Assembly (NCBI GenBank): GCA_902489575.1
Contig: CABUAQ010000086.1
Location: 1-8,243 of the forward strand
DNA length: 8,243 nt
Reading direction: 5' to 3'
From: an uncultured bacterium
GTDB lineage: Bacteria; Cyanobacteriota; Vampirovibrionia; Gastranaerophilales; Gastranaerophilaceae
The position numbers and the translations under genes are program-made. The stretch's first letter is position 1; each line of letters starts with the position of its first letter. The notes below the pieces were generated by a model, which did no database searches, had not been told where the DNA came from, and saw only the letters and a list, made by a program, of their open reading frames with translations. Shown in pieces: positions 6,112 through 8,243 of this stretch.

Positions 6112-6772
6112 TTGCCGCCCCCTTTACAGTGCTTGAACCAGCGCTTTTCTGAATTTGAGATGTTAAAACCAGCTGATCTGTAGAATCAGCCTGTGAACTG
6201 ACAAACTGTTGTTGTAAATTTTTCTTTTCATTTATCCTGTCAACAAATTTATTTGTCAAAAACTTGGTTAAGGGTGCATCAATTAAAAAGTTTGTAACAA
6301 CCATAACGAGTAAAGATACAATTGTGCCCAGAGATTTTTTATACTGATTTAAATCTTTGAGTATTCCCTCAGACGGAGTAAACAAAGTTCTAAACTTTTT
6401 AAACTTCATATCAGGGGTAACTTCATGCGACCATTTTGTAAAAGCATCAATTGAATGAATACATCCTGAACGTATTGCAACACCAGTTAGAGTTCCCGCA
6501 ATAATTTTGGCAACTGTTCTGGCAGCCGAAACTTTTCTTGTATCCTCATCAACCTTCCTGTTATGTAAATCAATAAACGGCTGGCTCATAAGAGCAGTAA
6601 CACCTAAAATAAACCTATTTTGGGGGGAGGAAATTTTATCGCCAATCCAGCTGATAACATTATTAGCTTTTTGACTTCTAACCGTCATTTTGGGCATAAC
6701 ATCAGCAACCCCCTGAGTTGCGGAGGCGGACGCTGCGGATATTGAGTTTAGAACAACCTTTGTTATAGCCAT
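6104..6772 (-). CDS. Small multi-pass membrane protein, unknown function (first of pair)
   Basis: 222 residues; no family recognised. Residues 1-35 are Ser/Ala/Thr-rich (ISAASASATQ) and do not look like a signal peptide. Hydrophobic segments are at about 53-68 (RFILGVTALMSQPFID), 83-104 (AARTVAKIIAGTLTGVAIRSGC) and 147-167 (SLGTIVSLLVMVVTNFLIDAP), separated by a basic region around 122-145. The C-terminus (~183-222) is polar and Gln/Ser-rich. No strong Shine-Dalgarno precedes the ATG at 6772 (only GGGT about 9 nt upstream), so the start is less certain than its neighbours'. The gene lies 145 nt after glgC, behind a terminator, so it probably has its own promoter; none is convincing by eye. 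It overlaps the next gene by 8 nt, forming a two-gene unit. A structural or envelope role is only a guess. Confidence 0.72.
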   Translation of the reverse strand: MAITKVVLNSISAASASATQGVADVMPKMTVRSQKANNVISWIGDKISSPQNRFILGVTALMSQPFIDLHNRKVDEDTRKVSAARTVAKIIAGTLTGVAIRSGCIHSIDAFTKWSHEVTPDMKFKKFRTLFTPSEGILKDLNQYKKSLGTIVSLLVMVVTNFLIDAPLTKFLTNKFVDRINEKKNLQQQFVSSQADSTDQLVLTSQIQKSAGSSTVKGAANE

Positions 6773-6857
6773 AAATTTCTACCCAAATCAATAAAGATAC
6801 TGATGCCTATTAATTGCCTAATTCCGGGTGAATATTAATAAAAATTTACACAAATAA

Positions 6858-6882
6858 TGAGGTACAAAAAAATTGTACCTCA
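6858..6882 (-). terminator. Hairpin terminator downstream of glgC
   Basis: A perfect 10-bp inverted repeat (TGAGGTACAA at 6858-6867, TTGTACCTCA at 6873-6882) has a 5-nt loop. Read on the minus strand it begins 36 nt after the glgC stop and is followed by an AT-rich TTATTTG, a weak U-tract. It separates glgC from the downstream membrane-protein pair. The weak tail means read-through is possible. Confidence 0.6.
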
Positions 6883-6917
6883 AAAATAACGAAAATAAAA
6901 AATATCTTATTAAATCT

Positions 6918-8153
6918 TTATAAAATTGCCCCCTTAGGAACAACTGTAACACCGCCATCTGAAACATGAAAACCACGTTTCAAGTCTTCATCTTTATCAA
7001 AACCAATTTTTGTATGCGGCGGAATAACAACATTTTTATCAATAATAGCTTTTCTAATTTGAGAATATCGACCGACTTCAACATTTTCCATCAAAATGCT
7101 ATCTGTAACACTCGAATAACTATTAATCCTTACCTTTGGAGAAAGTACACAGTGAGAAAGCCCGCCCCCAGAAATAATACAGCCTTCCGATACCATAGAA
7201 TTAGTAGCCATACCAACCCTATCACCCTCTTCCCATACAAATTTAGCCGGCGGGTAATTATAATTAAATGTTCTTAAGGGCCACTCTTTAGAGTATAAAT
7301 TCAATTCAGGAGTATAAGCGAGCAAATCCATATTCGCCTGCCAATAAGCATCAATGCTCCCCACATCACGCCAATATCCTCTTTCACTGTCAGTCATACC
7401 GGGAAATGAGTTATCAGCAAAATTATAAACAAAAATATTTTTACCTTCATTCAAGAGCATTGGAATTACATTTTTCCCGAAATCATGACTAGATTCGGAA
7501 ACCTTATAATCACGATCCAGAGCAGATAATAAAATTTCCTTATCAAAAATATAATTTCCCATAGAAGCAAGACACATTCCCGGATTTCCAGGAATTGTTT
7601 TAGGGGGTGACTGAGGTTTTTCAACGAAATTTATCAACCTCCAGTTTTCATCAACCTCCATAATGCCAAACTCAGATGCCTCTTCAACAGGAATCGGAAT
7701 GGCAGAAATTGACAAATCAGCGCGTTTTTCTTTATGAAAATCAAGCATTTGACTAACCTGCATTTTATAAATATGGTCTCCGCCAAAAATACAGACATAT
7801 CTTGGATCTTCATCAACAATATGAAAAATATTTTGATAAATAGCATCAGCCGTACCGCGATACCAGTCATTTCCTGTTCTCATTTGCGCAGGTGCAAGGT
7901 CAACATACTGATTTAAAAACGGAGACAACGCCCAACCTCTTGTAATATGTTTATTTAAAGAATCCGATTTATATTGTGTTAGAACCTTAATCTTGTAAAA
8001 TCCGGAATTAATAAAATTATTAATAACAAAATCAATAATTCTATAACGACCGCCAAATGGAACTGCAGGTTTAGCTCTATCTTTTGTTAAAGGATATAAT
8101 CTTCTACCTTCACCACCTGCTAAAATCATAACTAATGCATCATCAATTGACAT
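6918..8153 (-). CDS. glgC: Glucose-1-phosphate adenylyltransferase (ADP-glucose pyrophosphorylase)
   Basis: Makes ADP-glucose and pyrophosphate from ATP and glucose-1-phosphate, the committed step of bacterial glycogen synthesis; cytoplasmic, a tetramer in the family. The 411 residues compare with 431 in E. coli, the difference being mostly a shorter N-terminus. Seen in order: the nucleotide-binding loop LAGGEGRRLYPLTKDRAKPAVPFGG (11-35), DWYRGTADAIYQN, FGGDHIYKM with the metal-binding Asp, EFGIMEVDE, FVEKP, ASMGNYIFDK, SSHDFGKNVIP, YWRDVGSIDAYW, then a left-handed beta-helix C-terminal domain from about 300. Similarity is far closer to the E. coli-type enzyme than to the cyanobacterial/plant one. 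E. coli Lys39, the fructose-1,6-bisphosphate activator residue, aligns with Asp25, so activation may differ. The ATG at 8153 has AAAGAGGG (8160-8167) 6 nt upstream. It appears to be monocistronic, with a terminator after it; malQ of the same pathway lies on the opposite strand. Confidence 0.95.
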   Translation of the reverse strand: MSIDDALVMILAGGEGRRLYPLTKDRAKPAVPFGGRYRIIDFVINNFINSGFYKIKVLTQYKSDSLNKHITRGWALSPFLNQYVDLAPAQMRTGNDWYRGTADAIYQNIFHIVDEDPRYVCIFGGDHIYKMQVSQMLDFHKEKRADLSISAIPIPVEEASEFGIMEVDENWRLINFVEKPQSPPKTIPGNPGMCLASMGNYIFDKEILLSALDRDYKVSESSHDFGKNVIPMLLNEGKNIFVYNFADNSFPGMTDSERGYWRDVGSIDAYWQANMDLLAYTPELNLYSKEWPLRTFNYNYPPAKFVWEEGDRVGMATNSMVSEGCIISGGGLSHCVLSPKVRINSYSSVTDSILMENVEVGRYSQIRKAIIDKNVVIPPHTKIGFDKDEDLKRGFHVSDGGVTVVPKGAIL

Positions 8154-8179
8154 ATAAAACCCTCTTTCGCTACATGAAA

Positions 8180-8185
8180 ATTATA
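8180..8185 (-). promoter_or_regulatory. Candidate -10 box (TATAAT) of glgC
   Basis: Minus-strand TATAAT ends 26 nt before the glgC ATG, which would leave a 5' leader of about 20 nt holding the AAAGAGGG ribosome site. The hexamer is a perfect sigma-70 consensus, but no good TTGACA-like -35 is found 16-18 nt further upstream (ATGCAC at 17 nt), and such hexamers occur by chance in AT-rich DNA. Confidence 0.4.
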
Positions 8186-8243
8186 TAATAAACGGGCAAA
8201 AAGTGCATTAATACTAAATAACTAAATTTTTAATAGATAAAAA

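Noticed and set aside
5651..6136. Two plus-strand open frames opposite the membrane-protein gene
   Set aside because: Antisense shadows without ribosome sites. The minus-strand frame has a coupled start and protein-like composition.
7634..7659. Repeated ATCAACCTCC in glgC
   Set aside because: Two short copies within coding sequence (NFVEK/VDENW region), explained by codon use; no further copies.

Overview
This is an AT-rich bacterial chromosomal window (about one third G+C by eye) with tightly packed genes. It carries core metabolism genes (glnA, malQ, glgC, a lysine tRNA), a regulatory pair (ECF sigma factor and zinc-type anti-sigma factor), one exported TPR/NHL protein, and two small membrane proteins I do not recognise. 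There is no transposase, integrase, phage gene, CRISPR array or long repeat, and no stretch over 300 bases lacks a gene. The lineage cannot be settled from this window. The mix of an alpha-type glutamine synthetase, an E. coli-like GlgC and an insertion-bearing GH77 enzyme would fit an uncultured gut-type lineage such as Gastranaerophilales (non-photosynthetic Cyanobacteriota) or a clostridial relative; this is a weak inference.

Layout, plus strand: the 3' part of glnA (5' end off the window) ends at a clear Rho-independent terminator. A tRNA-Lys(CTT) follows, then malQ (GH77 4-alpha-glucanotransferase) 50 nt after it with no visible terminator between. malQ overlaps by 14 nt a secreted TPR plus NHL-repeat protein. 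After a 106-nt gap come an ECF sigma factor and its likely membrane-anchored anti-sigma factor, 10 nt apart.

Layout, minus strand: glgC (ADP-glucose pyrophosphorylase) reads leftward from the right edge and ends at a hairpin terminator. Two overlapping genes for small multi-pass membrane proteins follow. The second of these collides tail to tail with the anti-sigma gene, the two reading frames sharing 12 bp.

How the genes fit together: glgC makes ADP-glucose for glycogen synthesis, and MalQ remodels or recycles the alpha-1,4-glucans, so the window holds two steps of glycogen metabolism on opposite strands. glnA is nitrogen assimilation and looks independently terminated. The sigma/anti-sigma pair is a self-contained signalling module. 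Its most striking feature is a 16-bp AU-rich hairpin that buries the whole Shine-Dalgarno sequence of the sigma gene, a layout like an RNA thermometer or other translational switch. The anti-sigma factor also appears to carry a second, zinc-ligand-less copy of its zinc-binding domain. I consider the sigma/anti-sigma locus the most interesting part of the window.
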